Source: Oscarella lobularis | Lineage: Eukaryota; Porifera; Homoscleromorpha; Homosclerophorida; Oscarellidae | DNA length: 64,000 nt | Reading direction: 5' to 3' | Assembly: GCF_947507565.1 (NCBI RefSeq) | Contig: NC_089192.1 | Coordinates: 1,732,690 to 1,796,689, forward strand | Shown here: piece by piece, positions 10,008-21,592 of the stretch | How positions within the stretch are numbered: position 1 is the first letter of the stretch | Layout: every line of letters begins with the position of its first letter | Notes under the pieces: generated by a model | What the model saw: only the letters and a program-made list of their open reading frames with translations | What the model was told of the DNA's origin: nothing | The model's database searches: none | Program-made: the position numbers and the translations under genes

Positions 10008-12870
10008 ATGGGCCGTTTACGTTTTTCTCGGACAAACAAAGGAAGTCGGAAAGCTGCCAAAACAGTCAGTGCTGCGTCTCCTGTTTCCAAAACACCTGAA
10101 ACAGTGACGAACGAGCCTCAGCCAAATCCTTCGACGGTCGATGCCAGGTACACAGGTACTGATGTTGATGCATCATGCTATACCTTTTCGCTGCAGCGTC
10201 CACACATGGCATCGTCTGGAGCTTGACGTCTGCGTTCTGCTTAGCCGGATCGAGGCAGACACTGGCCAAGGCGCAGTCCCTAGCAGAATTACGCATGGCA
10301 TCCGGTTTTCTGCTGGAAAAGCCAACGTCTACGTCCGAGGTTTTTTGATGAAGCCCGCTATGCTAGCCGATTCAGAGGACGCTCTGATCGCAACTGTGGA
10401 AGCGCTCCACGTCTGCCCTGGTACGTCCAAGTTATTGTAATTACTTTCGCCATTAATTGTTCTGTGAGGAAATCCTGACGCGCGCTATTTTGACATTCGG
10501 CGTGTGCGAAGAGGCGAGCTGGATGGAAGGGATGGCGGAGCTGCATCCATACTCGATAGTCACTCGCCGTTTTTTTACAAAGGCACGCTTTACGAGACGA
10601 CCATCCGGTCTGCCGGTTGCTCCCTTCTTGTGCCCAAGAAGCTGCGATGCCCAAGCTGTCAGCTGCAAAGGCAGTCACTCAACAAGCAGGTGAATAGGAC
10701 AGTGAAAAGATGTGCCTCCAGTTCCGGGCTAAAGTCAAAGTTTGGGCCCAACTCCTCTTTGGAAACACCAGAAAGAGTGAAGAAGCTGCTGGAGTTGGCT
10801 AAGAAGAGGAAGAATGACCAAAGGTGCATTCAACGCCTAACGTTGACGATGGCGAATTCCGTTGATTCTTGCGGCGTTGTTGTCAGCGATCGTCTACACG
10901 ACAACCTTGTAGACAAAACAGACAAAAACGTGCGCCATTGAAGAGAATTTTCAGCTGGATCTTTTAAGTATGTGGTGTGATAATAAATTAGACTTCTTGC
11001 GCTTTAACTTGATTTCGCTTACAGGCGGTTGTTTTGGGAAGAGAAAAAGAAGGCGTCACGACTTCACGACAGTCGTGGAATGCGTTGGCACCCAATGATG
11101 ATAATTATGTTGGGCGCTGAACTTGAAAATGCTTTCGTCTTCTGTCTACACCGCAGCTCGCACGTCGGGTTTTATGCGCCTCCCATCGGAGAGAACCCTG
11201 CGCGACTACGTGCATTTCTACACCGCAAAGCCGGGGTTCCAGAAAGAAGCTAATGACCACCTCATAATGGAGGCACAGCTCGAATCACTCTCAGAGACCC
11301 AGAGGCACGTTGTTCTCCTTGTCGACGAGATGAAACTTAAAGTTAGAGAGGATATCGTCTTCGACAAACATTCGGGGGACGTTGTTGGGCTTGTCCATCT
11401 TGGCGAATTCAACAACACGTTGGCGAATTTCGAGGCTGGGTTCCAGGAAGGAAAGATTCCAGTCGCGACGCACGTGCTTGGTTTGATAGTTCGTGGGCTC
11501 GTGACGTCCTTGAAATTTCCTTAAGCCCACTTCCCAACTACAGGTAAAATGGAAATTACTTTGGCACTGACGACACCTTGTTTTCCTAGGCGTTCACTCT
11601 GTCGATCTGCACGGGATAATATGGGAGGCGATTCGACAACTCGAAATATGCGGTTTCATCGTTATCGCCGCGACGCCGCATGGTGCTGCTAGCAATAGTC
11701 GTTTTTTTCAGGCAGCATTGGACCCCTGAAAATGAGGGAGTTGTGTACAAGGTCCTCAATCGATACTGTCATCCGCCGAGACCACTATTCTTCTTCTCGG
11801 ACGTCCCTCATTTGATAAAAACAACTCGAAACTGCCTGTCGCACTCGTACCCAGGCAGCTCGCGTCGATCGATGATTGTTAATATTCGTGGAACCCGAAG
11901 TACATTCTGGCTGACTAAGACACACGTAGACAAACGGAAAATTTGTGACGTGGAAGCACACGCACGATTTAAACGATCGTTGCCGCATTGCATCTGACAG
12001 AAGCGGACTGTCCGTGCTCCCAAAGCTGAAACTTGAGCACGTGGAACTTACGTCGTATTCTCGCATGCGAGTGGATCTTGCTGCACAATTAAGTTTTTGT
12101 TTCAATACATTTGCGGCCGAATGCAATCTCGGCCAAATTTGTGCAAATAGGTGTTGAGTTCAAGCGTCGCCGATGAATTATATCATTTCAAAATAGACGG
12201 TGCAGAGGAGACAGCGAAGTTCGTGCGAGTATTCGACAGAATGTTCGACTGCTTAAATGCACGATCCCTTAAGGCTGACAAGCCGGATCGGAGGGGATAC
12301 TCAAGTCCAGACGATGAACGTCTTACAGTAAGGACGAAGTAATATTCAACACTCGAAATAGCTACTTTTGTGCAGTTTCTTAGGGAAGAATTCTTGCGAT
12401 ATCTGATGGATTGGCAGGCACAAGTTGACGCAGTTCCGGGTTTGTCGAGGAGTGAAAGAGCTATTTTTCATTTGAGCAGGGAAACAATAGAGGGCTTGAA
12501 CATGACAGGTCAGCCGGCAGAAAGGATAAGCCAACAAACCAACTAAAACGTATGTTTAGTTCGCTCTTTTTTGGAATTAGTAAAGTACTTCTTTACGGTG
12601 AAAGGATCAGAAGACTGCTTTCTCCTCAGCGGGCCCCTTAACCAAGATCCCATTGAAAACTATTTTGGCCAGCAAAGGGCCAGAGGCGGATTTTCCGAAA
12701 ATCCATCGGTGCAGCAAGTGCTTGACAACTCCATGTCCATTAAGCAGCAGGGGTCGTTGGCTCTTATGCCCGTCAGAGGGAATTCCAGCCGGAAAAGGCT
12801 TAAATTTCGAAGGAAGAAGTGGTTGACAGTACCCCTCTTCCTAAACGTCGTCGTAGCCGTGGTCCTTTGA
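10008..12870 (+). pseudogene. Gene A: P/THAP9-like transposase of element 2
   Basis: The start ATG at 10008 opens a basic N-terminus (MGRLRFSRTNKGSRKAAK). Later segments in order: ITHGIRFSAGKANVYVRGF (about 10290); GCSLLVPKKLRCPSCQLQR with a C-x2-C (about 10620); LETPERVKKLLELAKKRK (about 10765). Then RLPSERTLRDYVHFY (about 11180) and LLVDEMKLKVREDIVFDK with the first acid (about 11315). FFSDVPHLIKTTRNCLSHSY follows in parts (about 11800), then SRMRVDLAAQ (about 12060) and NQDPIENYFGQQRARGG (about 12645). The second acidic site is lost (TPHGA where element 4 has SDGA, about 11675). Frame changes near 11120 and 11690 make it non-functional. The C-terminus ends in a basic tail as in the other copies. 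Confidence 0.75.
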
Positions 12871-12959
12871 AAAAGAACTGATGCTAATGCTAACGTCCCT
12901 ATATCTAAGGATTATAACGTTGAAGACGAGAAAACACCACAAACACTGTTTGCCTGATT

Positions 12960-13907
12960 TATTTAACGATTTCCTAATGCCACGACTCTTAGAAACTTTC
13001 AAGCTCTTCTCTCATTGTACTGTTCGAGCCAGCTCAACAACAGTAAAACCACGAATAGTGACAAAAAGGGAATCAACCTCTCTTAGCAGTTCGTCGCGCA
13101 CGCTTTCTTCTGCGTCTGTTGTTACGTCCGTCCATAACGACATGACAGCCTTCTCCTTCAAAATCTCCTCCTTGAAGTGATCGACAGAGACGCTTTGATT
13201 AACTAGCATTGTCGGCAGTGTTTCGCGAAGACGTTTCTCTATGGCGATGAAGAGAGCGAAAGCATGGTCGGAAATTACAAATAGGCTACCGCGATTAATC
13301 CGGCGCAGCCATGCCTCCGAGTCCATTCGAAAGCTGTCATCTTCGGCTGTTGAAGAGAAGTCGTCCCGGAGTTGTTCCAATAGGAAAAAAATGCTCTGCT
13401 TTTAGACGAGTCGGCCATTCTGTACTTTCGCAGAAGCTTATGAGGAATGAATCCCGACATGTACCTCAAAGTATTCATTTCGTCATCCGTTATGGTGCGA
13501 TCGATGCCAGTGCCACCTCTCTGCCCTTGAGCGACCGCAAATTGTCGACAGAAAGCATCCTCGAAAAGATAGTCGTTTATCGACTGTGTTAGCAGAGGGT
13601 CTTCCGCAGCAATCCCAATATTCGCAAAGAGTGACTCCCAATATAAGGGCAAAATGGTCAACGACACCTCTTGGAAGACGACCGATGCTTTCTCTCGTCT
13701 AGAAGCAGACGATACGACGCCTATCGCTTGTTTCACGCAGTCGTTGACGGCGGAGACAATTGTCGACGCCGTCCGAGCGCATTCTAGGCTCCCTAAGCGA
13801 CATCGAAGCTCTTCGGAAAGCGCCAACGCCTGCGAGTAACGCGACGAATGAGTCGAACATATCTCCCTATTGAGAAACGCGTCGATAGCAGCTGAAAAGG
13901 CATCCAT
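12960..13907 (-). pseudogene. Gene B (companion protein) of P-like element 2
   Basis: The start ATG is at 13907 (MDAFSAAIDAFLN), 79 bp inside the right terminus. Motifs shared with the other copies are NTLRYMSGFIPHKLLRKYR (about 13460), WLRRINRGSLFVISD (about 13305) and DSLFVTIRGFT (about 13065). There is a frame change near 13395 and a premature TGA near 13010. The conserved basic tail (KSRGIRKSL) still follows that stop down to about 12965. Four independent, diverged copies keep the same order of motifs, which argues that this was a real protein under selection. The function is unknown. Confidence 0.7.
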
Positions 13908-14366
13908 GGAGAGCGAGACACAGCTAGCGTCACGCAAAGTCACGTGACAGCGGCTAGTTACCAATCCCTCTCCTATTTTATCTCTGGTGCCAGAGAGAAA
14001 GCCACAGCCATGACGCTTCGAGCTTGAAATATACAGTAGGTGTTTTTAGTGGTGTTTGTTTATTGATTTGACTGCATGTCGTATCTCCCAACGGTATGCC
14101 ACAAGAAAAAAATCGTCAAGGTGAAGACGTTCTGCCAATTGATATGCATCAAAAAGCGAATCAGGGATGTATTCGACAGAAAGTCCACAAAGAAACCTTT
14201 GCAGTAGTAAGCTGACTATTCTAACCATTTACATCGTTATTGTTATTCTTAGATACAAATGCATTACCCGTCTCGACATTTTTTAGCGACTATTACCAAC
14301 GCAAACCAGCTTTCAGTGGTTCGAGGGCTTATTGACTGAAGTACTGAATCACTTGCGTCGTCGGTC

Positions 14367-15858
14367 ATGCGAAGTGCTCCCGATGAAGTAAGTGAGTTAT
14401 TCTGCAGAAAAATATTCAATCAGACAGACACTCTCTGCTCGCCAGACTTTCATTCTGTTTTCCGAGACACGTCAGCGGACGCCCTCTCAAACTCTTCTCT
14501 TTTTGCTGTTCTCAGCGAAGTCTCGAACGCCGCTCCTGATGTATTCTCCGTCGTCCTAGCTGCAGCTGAGCTAAATTTATCCTGCCAAGATTTTGTGACG
14601 GAGCTCACCGAGAGAAGAGACGCTGAAAGAGAGAAGTTAGCTTTTGCTGCAGTTACATCAATAGCATGTCTTCTCTTTCACCGTAACCCTTTATGAATGC
14701 CTTTCATCAGATCTGTTCGAGAATCATCAGCCAAATAAACTTCTTTTTTGAGACTTGCAAGATTTTGCATGAGTGTTTGTGCCAAAACGAATCGAAGACG
14801 TGTCAAACAGCTTTCCCGGAAATTTCAACCGCAAAGTGATGCAGTGGAAGGCGAGTGTCGTCAAATGTCTCCACAAAAGCGTATCACGTTTGCCGACGTA
14901 CCACTTCGTTAGCGACAACCTAGATCTTATTTGTCACGTTCGTGACTTGAAACGCAAAAATGAGTCACTCCACTGCTTTCACCTTGCCACCGTAGAGGAG
15001 CGAGTGATTCCACCCACTACTCTTTCTCCATTCATTCGAAAAGCGGAAATTCTGTCCATTGCTATGACGGATTTCCTTCCGTCATACGATTACCTTTCAA
15101 GTGTGCAAAATGAATTTATAATCCTGTTGGCCCAACTTCTGACCACTCACGTACCTGAACTAGCGGTTCTTCGATTCGGTTCTTCAAATTAGGTAGTTCA
15201 TTTCATTTCGAACTTGAATTTTCCTCAGTCGCGTCCAACGCTTTGTCTTATGTTCCCTTGTGGCTCCTGGATCTCAATGAGAATAAGAAAGGAGACATGG
15301 AGAAAATAGTAGAAGTTGTGGACTCTTAGGTGCTTGATATCTTTTATCAGTGCATCTTGAAAACAAACTGATTTTGAAAGTTCGGTTTTTAGGCGATCTG
15401 CTGACTGCCGAACGCTGTCGCTCTCTGCTCCACGCTTGCAGTGACTCTGACTTGTCGACTGATCGCCACGATTCGATCATCAGTCACGCGGAAGATTTTC
15501 ACTGTTCGATAAACTTCGTTGATGCTATTTTTTGTAAATTACTTTTGTCCGTCTTTTGCCCTTATCGACTGTGGCACACTGTCAAATCTCAAGCTGCATC
15601 TAAAACGGACAAATATTACTCGAGACGCAAAACATAATCATCAAGCATCAATTAATTTTCTTGACAACGTAGCAGACGGATTCCTCTTAGCGGAAGCGCT
15701 AAATTCTTTTAAAGTGGCATCTCTCAGCGACATCAAACTTCCTGAATTTATAAACGAGGAAGACAGGGTGAAGCACTTTGGATGGTCGTTGAGCAAATAG
15801 TTGACGGATTCGTCTTCTCTTCCTTGGAGAATAGACTTGCCGCCTTTCTTACTTAAAA
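14367..15858 (+). pseudogene. DUF6589-like gene, upstream part, cut by element 3
   Basis: Plus-strand segments include VSDNLDLICHVRDLKRKNESLH and LHCFHLATVEERV in parts (about 14905-15005), LWLLDLNENKKGDMEKIVE (about 15260) and FLGDLLTAERCRSLL (about 15388). Then come CGTLSNLKLHLKRTNITRDAK (in parts, about 15565) and INFLDNVADGFLLAEAL (about 15650). The order of DNLD, NENK, GD-LT and a late helical region resembles the large uncharacterised DUF6589-type family of invertebrates and fungi. A stop at about 15327 and frame changes (about 15190, 15790) break it. It stops at the left end of P-like element 3. A matching C-terminal part resumes at about 18415 on the same strand. Function unknown; the family may be transposon-derived. 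Confidence 0.5.
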
Positions 15859-15939
15859 CATAGATAGAAGAGGAGGTGGTTAGGCAACTGCGGATCACGT
15901 AACCTTTCGCGGTGAAGCTAGGGTTGTTATAGCTTTGTA

Positions 15940-16885
15940 ATGGACGTCTTCCGTGAAGCAGTCGAATCGGCCGTGCACGAGAAGATCACGACGGTGGCCA
16001 ACGACCGAACAAGACGCATAGCCGAAGAAGGAAGAGTAGTTCTCGCCGCTCCCGACGGCGTTCTTCGACAAGCGGCTGTGGGAATCGTTTCGGCCATCGA
16101 AGGATGCATCGAAAAGACGTCGTCCGTCCGTTCTCTGCTTAGACGACGCAAACATGCCATGAAGGCCTTCCGGAGCATCCGCTGCGCCTCTCTAATGACG
16201 GCTTGGGAGCGATTGCACGGGGTCCTCAATATGGTTATGTCAGACCCAATTTTAGCGCAATCTGTCAAAGACAAAATATTCAATTGTCTGATCGTCGGTC
16301 TTGGTATCGGACTATCGTAGGGAGAAGCGGCGTGTTCTGATGCTGGTCTCTCATTGGACGAAATGAACTCTTTGCGTCATGCTGCGGGATACATCCCTTT
16401 CAGGCTGCTGAAGCGCTATAGAGAGCGATCTCCTCAAGCCAGTAGCGCAATAATTGACTGCCTAGAGGGCATGCAGCTTGGCGAAGGCGACGTCGTTGAC
16501 GAAGAACCGAGTGCCACTTGAGTGGGGAGAATTGACCGGGGAGGACTATTCAGGATCAACCAGGATACGTTCTCTTTTTTTCGTATCCTTGGAAGGGATT
16601 TTTCGGCAGCTCCACCTGGAATCTCACATTGTGACGAACGAACAAAGTGAAGACGAGTTTAGAAAGCTCGTTTTGGGGAGTGAGGAAATACAGCGGCATT
16701 GGGACGGACTTTCACAAAATATGGAAGACGAGACGGAGGCTTTGCAGCTGCTTGATGAAATAGTGGCAATGTGGATTGCAATGAGAGGATTTTCCAAAAC
16801 GTCTGCACGGCTAGAACAATACAAGAAGGACAAGAGGAAAACCGTGAAGAAGAGCAAGGGCCTACGGAAGTCTTTACAACAGTGA
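15940..16885 (+). pseudogene. Gene B (companion protein) of P-like element 3
   Basis: The start ATG is at 15940 (MDVFREAVESAVHEKI). Conserved parts are NSLRHAAGYIPFRLLKRYRE (about 16368), IDRGGLFRINQD (about 16530) and AMWIAMRGFSKTSARLEQYK (about 16768). The tail is basic, KKSKGLRKSLQQ, and ends at 16885. A TAG near 16318 and frame changes near 16500 and 16580 inactivate it. The stop lies 71 bp from the end of the facing transposase gene. Confidence 0.75.
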
Positions 16886-16956
16886 AGCAATGTCGCACTC
16901 TGGTTACTTAATAAATGTGTTCCCCGGCCAGGCAGACTTGCATTCTCTTATCCAAG

Positions 16957-18402
16957 CTACTTTTCCCTCGAAGGTCGTCTGCGTTTAGGGAGAGGGCTGT
17001 CGTCAATCACTTCATCCTGGAATAGTCGGCGTCTTCTCGAACTGTTGCCTCTTGTAGGTAGCTGTGCCACGGACCGCTAATTCAGAGAAGGGTTAGGTTT
17101 ACAAATGCACAGAGCTGCTAACAAAGCTAACCTGAAGCCTGATAGAGGAAGCATTAGTAAGAACTTCCTTCAGCGACGGATTGTCACACCTTCCTCCTTT
17201 CCCTCTCTGCTGTCCAAAATAGTTTCGGGTCCTGGCTTACATGCTCACTCAGGATGAAAGCATGTTCTCCTGGATCCGCCTCACGAAGTATAGCCCTCAA
17301 CATTTCAACAAACGATCTAACTAAAAAATAAAAAGACAGTTACTTCCAAATTTCAAATGATTTGCATAATTCATAATTGAACCTGTTATGCGCCATCCGG
17401 CAACCGTTTCTCTACTGAGAAACATGCGGCGTCTATCGTTTGCTGTCAGGTTTGGAATAGAATTGATGTAGTCCTCCCATTCTTTCAGATACCCAAGGAA
17501 TTCATTTTCCAGCCACTAATTAAGAAATTCTCACTGGTTGATGGTTGATGCGAGTTTCTTACTGAGAAGCGATCGTCTTCTGCAGTAGTATATCCCCGCC
17601 TTTCCGGTTTCTTGTCGTACAAACTTCTGACGTTCATGCAGTCGAAGGCTTTTTCGAGCATCCGCGCACTGTTTCGCGAGCCCCGTCTACGCCGTACTGC
17701 TCCATACCGTTGGCAACAGACTGGCTGTGAACCTGTTTGAGGAGGTTGGAAACAAGAAATTTGAAATTATGCCTTATTTTCACCTGTGCAGCGAGATGAA
17801 CTCGCATGCGGGAATAGTTGGTAAGCTCGACGTGCTCTAGCTTCAGGTTCTTGAGCATATAAAGGCCCGACGCTTGGACAGTCTTCTGACTCCAGTGATA
17901 TAGGTCGACGAGATGCTTCCAGGAGATACATTGTCCGTGTAGCTATTAAAGCAAAATGCGATTGAGAACAGTAACATCGTTTATCAGATACCGTCATTGA
18001 CCGAATGCGACTTTTCGGGTATGAATGTGACAAACAGTTGCGAGTCGTTTTCAGCAAGTGTGGGACATCCGAGAAGAAGTAGATATAGCCAGGCTTATCA
18101 CTGTACTGGTTCTGCGCTCGGTATGGTACGTCGCTGTCAGGATCTGCTGCTATTCCGGAAGAATTTCTGGTTGCACGACGCTCCATCGCCCGTCATCCCG
18201 ACAACCGATAATCCAGTAATTTCAACATTTCGCACAGCTTCCCAAAGGACTGACGACAGCACTTCCGAAGTAGCGCCCGTGGTAGCAAAGTGAGCGTACG
18301 GAAATCGCAGAGGTACACAACCCGCGGACCATGACTACCAGCACGTGGGTGGCGACGCTGGCAAAGAAATGGACTGAGACCGACTTTTTTCCGCCTGTGG
18401 AA
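16957..18402 (-). pseudogene. Gene A: P/THAP9-like transposase of element 3, C-terminal half
   Basis: The minus strand retains VATHVLVVMVRGL (about 18360), MTGDGA with the second acidic site (about 18190), FFSDVPHLLKTTRNCLSHSY (about 18075) and LKLEHVELTNYSRMRV (about 17840). The C-terminal region (about 17230) is frame-shifted just after SEHVSQDP, so the third acid motif is scrambled. The basic end SPLPKRRRPSRE closes at 16957. Everything upstream of about 18402, including the first catalytic acid and the Cys motif, is absent. Confidence 0.7.
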
Positions 18403-18414
18403 AGTAAGAATGTT

Positions 18415-18930
18415 ATATTTTAAGGCATTCTACAAAAACAAATATGCTCTACGATATCAGGCAGACCAGTATGCCCTACTCAGCCCCGTCGACGCGCATC
18501 GGCAACAGTGGAACTGCTATTTTAATACACACGGTGGTTGGCGAAAAAACATCCCTTTAGACTTAATGCTTGAACATAAAAGAAAACAATTACCTCAAAG
18601 ACGCTCTACGTCACCAACGACGTAACGTCAAGTTTGAGTCAGCCAGAATTGCAAGTCTTGCTGGAGTCAAAATCCAGAAAGTTCTTTACAATATTGACGC
18701 CGAAACATCAATTCTAAAGAAGTCGGGAAAGCACAAAGACGTTGAATGATCTGGACATATCAGAAAAGTAACTGACATAGCTTTCCAATATCGTCTACTA
18801 GTGCACCATTCAGGCCGAAAAATTTTTTCTTTCCCAGTGTACATAAGTCCTTTGTCATTGCTGCAAAAACATAATTTGCTAAACTGGATTGCGAAGCAGA
18901 TATCACGATAAGTACGAAAATAAATAAAGA
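18415..18930 (+). pseudogene. DUF6589-like gene, C-terminal part
   Basis: The plus strand gives YALRYQADQYALLSPVDAHR followed by WNCYFNTHGGWRKNIPLDLM and LEHKRKQ (18450-18600). After a frame change it gives ALRHQRRNVKFESARIASLA, ILKKSGKHKD and a degenerate VHHSGRKIFSFP (to about 18840). The sequence NIPLDL-x-LEH is characteristic of the end of DUF6589-type proteins as I recall them. With the segment ending at 15858 it probably formed one gene before P-like element 3 inserted and part was deleted. Confidence 0.5.
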
Positions 18931-18992
18931 TTTCCAATTGCAATCTCACAGCTACGGGACCGCGCAAATTAAGAGCTACATTAATTCTGCAA

Positions 18993-19769
18993 GTGGGCAT
19001 GCTAGCGTGCAAGCAGATAATCTCTAGTCCAGACAGGCAAAATGTCAGGACTGTCATTCGCCGAGTCGATGGCGATATAGAGCAAGTTATTGCGCCTTTG
19101 ATCGACGCTCTTCAAGCAAAACGACACATCTACCCAAGAATAGTTGTCTATTGCAAATCTACCAATACATGTTCCTCGCTGTTTACTTTATTTGAATCTC
19201 GATTGGGCGCTCATGGCGGATATCATGAAGACAAAAGCGAGCGTATAGTAGAGAACCGTCCTTTTGTTATTTTCCATTCAACCTCGGCTGAAGCAACAAA
19301 AGCAAACATTCTTCTATCTCTCAAGAACGCCGATGGCGCCATTAGAGTTATATTTGCGACTACTGCTCTGGAACTAGGAGTCGACATTAAGAGACTGTAC
19401 ACTGTAATTCGCTACGGTCCTTCCTGCTCTATCGAACAAGAATTAGGAAGTTCCGGGCGGGGCTGAAAGCCCAGTGTTTCTATACTATTGTGGAATAGAT
19501 CTTTGGGAAGGCATATAGGCTCCGAAATGGACCAGTTTCTCTTGCAGTCATCTCAGCAATGCCATCGCAAATTGATGTTGGCTCACTTTCTTGAAAAGAA
19601 TGTTGCTGTGAGCAAAGTGTGCGGCACGCACGACTGGTGCAATATTTGCGCTGCAGATTGCATCTGTGGTGACTGTCCTTTGTATTGGGGCACGAGTATT
19701 GTAAATGTCTGCTCTCTAGTACACGATGACGTGGCTATGGCTGGACCGCATCGAAGAAAGAAGTACTAG
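18993..19769 (+). pseudogene. RecQ-like helicase fragment (helicase C domain and zinc region)
   Basis: The frame from 18993 reads QIISSPDRQNVRTVIR, PRIVVYCKSTNTC, a motif V region FATTALELGVDIKRL and a motif VI region ending ELGSSGRG (19440). After a frame change near 19465 it continues MDQFLLQSSQQCHRKLMLAH and CGTHDWCNICAADCICGDC, the RecQ zinc-binding signature. Motifs I-IV of the ATPase are not present upstream. RecQ helicases unwind DNA 3' to 5' in repair. The altered motif VI (QELGSSGRG where QETGRAGRD is usual), the frameshift and the missing N-terminus make it a fragment. Confidence 0.75.
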
Positions 19770-19976
19770 TATCCGAGCAGCGTTAGTATATGTCTTTGAA
19801 ATTGAAGGACATGAAAGCATTCAGTTTGTCACAAGATGTCATTCATCAATTAGTGGAGAATGCCCAGAACTTCTACCATCCGCGTGACATCTTTAGTCGA
19901 TATACCACGTAATGCATGCATTGACTCCATTTTTAGTCTACTAACACGCGTTCTGAAGCACACTCACATTTGAGTA

Positions 19977-21592
19977 CAGTTGAACCCCGCTTAGTGACCA
20001 CCTCAGTTGACCGACCACCCCGTCACAATAACCACATTTAAGTAAAACGGAATTTTTCATGCGTTTATTAGTACATTTCTAACCCGCATAAGAGAGCCGT
20101 TAACCTCACTTCAGCGACTACCTCGCATCGTGTCTCAGTTGTGCGCAGCCTCTGTTTACTCGCTCGTGCAGCTGCCACTTACCCGTTGCATCATGACTAA
20201 GCATAAACGAACATCCCTTACACTGGAAGATCGAGTGAAAATGCTTCGCGAAAGCGAGAATAAGAGACAAAGACAGCTTGCAGTGATGTTTGGGAAAGCA
20301 AATCGCAGATTCATCAGGATGTGAAGCAAAAGGCTTTATATTATCGGAATGCTTTGTACAAAATTTAGTCTCAAACGTACGAATACAAAAAAATTAAAAG
20401 GTACTAATAAAAGTGGGTACTTCTCTTCGAGTGGGTACTTTTAATCGGTCGAGTGGTAGTAAACGTAAATTTAAAAGGGTAAATGTAATTGAAGGGTACT
20501 TAATATCCCTACTTTACGGTGTTGAACAAATACAAGCGAAACAGTAATTTAAAGGGGAAGAAACTTTGAGTCGGGAGCGAATATGAAGACATCGACGAGG
20601 TAATCTTTCGCTGGTTTGAGCGAGCGCGCGGTAGCGGAACGCCTATTAGTGGGCCAATGATTCAATGTCAAGAAAAAGAATTCGCTAAAAATTTAGACAA
20701 AGGCAAATTTAAAACATCTAACGGCTGGCTAGCACGCTTCAAGAACCGTCGCAACATAGGCTCTAAAATTCTTTCAGGAGAGCGAGGAAGCGTAGATGAA
20801 CTGATCGTGGATGATTGGATTGGGCACCATCCAGCCATATTTGAAAATTATGACAAGAAAAATATCTACAACGTGGACGAGACTGCCTTGTTTTTCGGCG
20901 ACCTACCAGAAAAAACTTTGGCAGTAAGGGGGACTGACAGTGCTGGGGGAAGAAGTCGAAAGAGAGACTTACCGTCGCTCTCTGCGTGAACCTTCTTGGT
21001 GACTTCGAGACGCCATTAGTTATCGGCCATTCAAAGAAACCCCGCTGCTTTAAAAAAGTTCCACTTCATCGACTGCCTGCCACATGGAAGTCAAACAAAA
21101 AAGCTTGGAGTACAGGAGAAATTTTCAGCGTTTGGATCAAACGATTCAATCAAGAAATGTTTTATGAGAATCGACGTGTTATTCTCTTTCTAGACAACGC
21201 GTCGCCTCACAAAAGTGGTGATTTGCAATTTCACACGTGAAAATGAAGTTTTTCTTTGCTAAAACAACGTCAGTCTTACAACCGATAGACTAAGACTAAG
21301 GCATTATCCAGAACATGAACTGTCACTATCGTTCTAAAATGCTTCAGGCTGTCCTCTGCAAGATGGAGTCGTTACTTGCGTCATCCGAAATAGCAAAATC
21401 GTTCACCGTTCTTGATGCATGTCTGTAGATAAAATTTTCAGTTTTGGCTATTAAAGCAGCTACTGTACGAAAGTGCTTCAGAAAAGCCGATTTCGATAAG
21501 CAGCGGGAAGAAATTTCAGACAATGAATCATCAGAGAACGGTGACGAACAGGTTTTACAGCAGCACATAACTAGTCTTGGCCTTCCAAACTA
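19977..21592 (+). mobile_element. Tigger/pogo-type DNA transposon, decayed
   Basis: The left end begins cagttgaaccccgcttag (19977) directly after a TA, as expected of pogo-group elements with TA duplications. A second block, gtgaccacctcagttgaccg, continues the repeat. The transposase follows on the same strand. I could not find a matching right inverted repeat before 23,000, so 21592 marks only the end of the coding remnant. Confidence 0.7.
20193..21592 (+). pseudogene. Tigger/pogo transposase (CENP-B HTH plus DDE domain)
   Basis: It begins MTKHKRTSLTLEDRVKMLRE (20193), the Psq-type helix-turn-helix, and stops at 20324. About 300 bp of unrelated sequence with repeated gggtactt words follows. 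Coding resumes with the CENP-B-type domain (GTPISGPMIQ, SNGWLARFKNR, 20640-20750). The DDE domain shows YNVDETALFF (about 20867) and ILFLDNASPHKSG (about 21180). The third site (LQPID then GIIQNMN, about 21275) carries stops. The acidic C-terminus ends at 21592. Stops at 20989 and 21240 and the internal insertion show it is dead. Confidence 0.8.

Larger units (their letters stand above)
9415..13986. mobile_element. P-superfamily-like transposon, element 2 (complete ends)
   Basis: A 4,572-bp element with inverted repeats of about 45 bp. The left end begins cagagataaaataggagag (9415) and the right end is the complement, ending ctattttatctctg (13973-13986). Both ends have tcacgtga about 40 bp inside. 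It is flanked by a 7-bp duplication gtgccag (9408-9414 and 13987-13993). Gene A is on the plus strand and gene B on the minus strand, meeting tail to tail near 12,870-12,960. This is the same plan as element 1 in the opposite orientation. The termini resemble but do not equal those of elements 1, 3 and 4, so it is a separate lineage. Confidence 0.9.
15859..18402. mobile_element. P-superfamily-like transposon, element 3 (right end lost)
   Basis: The left terminus catagatagaagaggagg (15859) matches the terminus of element 4 in its first dozen bases, with a cacgta core 37 bp inside. Gene B (plus) and gene A (minus) face each other as in the other copies. The transposase is cut off at about 18402 and no right inverted repeat is found before 19,000, so the outer half of gene A and the right end are deleted. 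The seven bases before the left end are cttaaaa; no duplicate survives on the right. Confidence 0.8.

Noticed and set aside
18410-18440. ttttaag near 18432 as the right target duplication of element 3
   Set aside because: It is the reverse complement of the left flank, not a direct repeat, and no terminal repeat precedes it.
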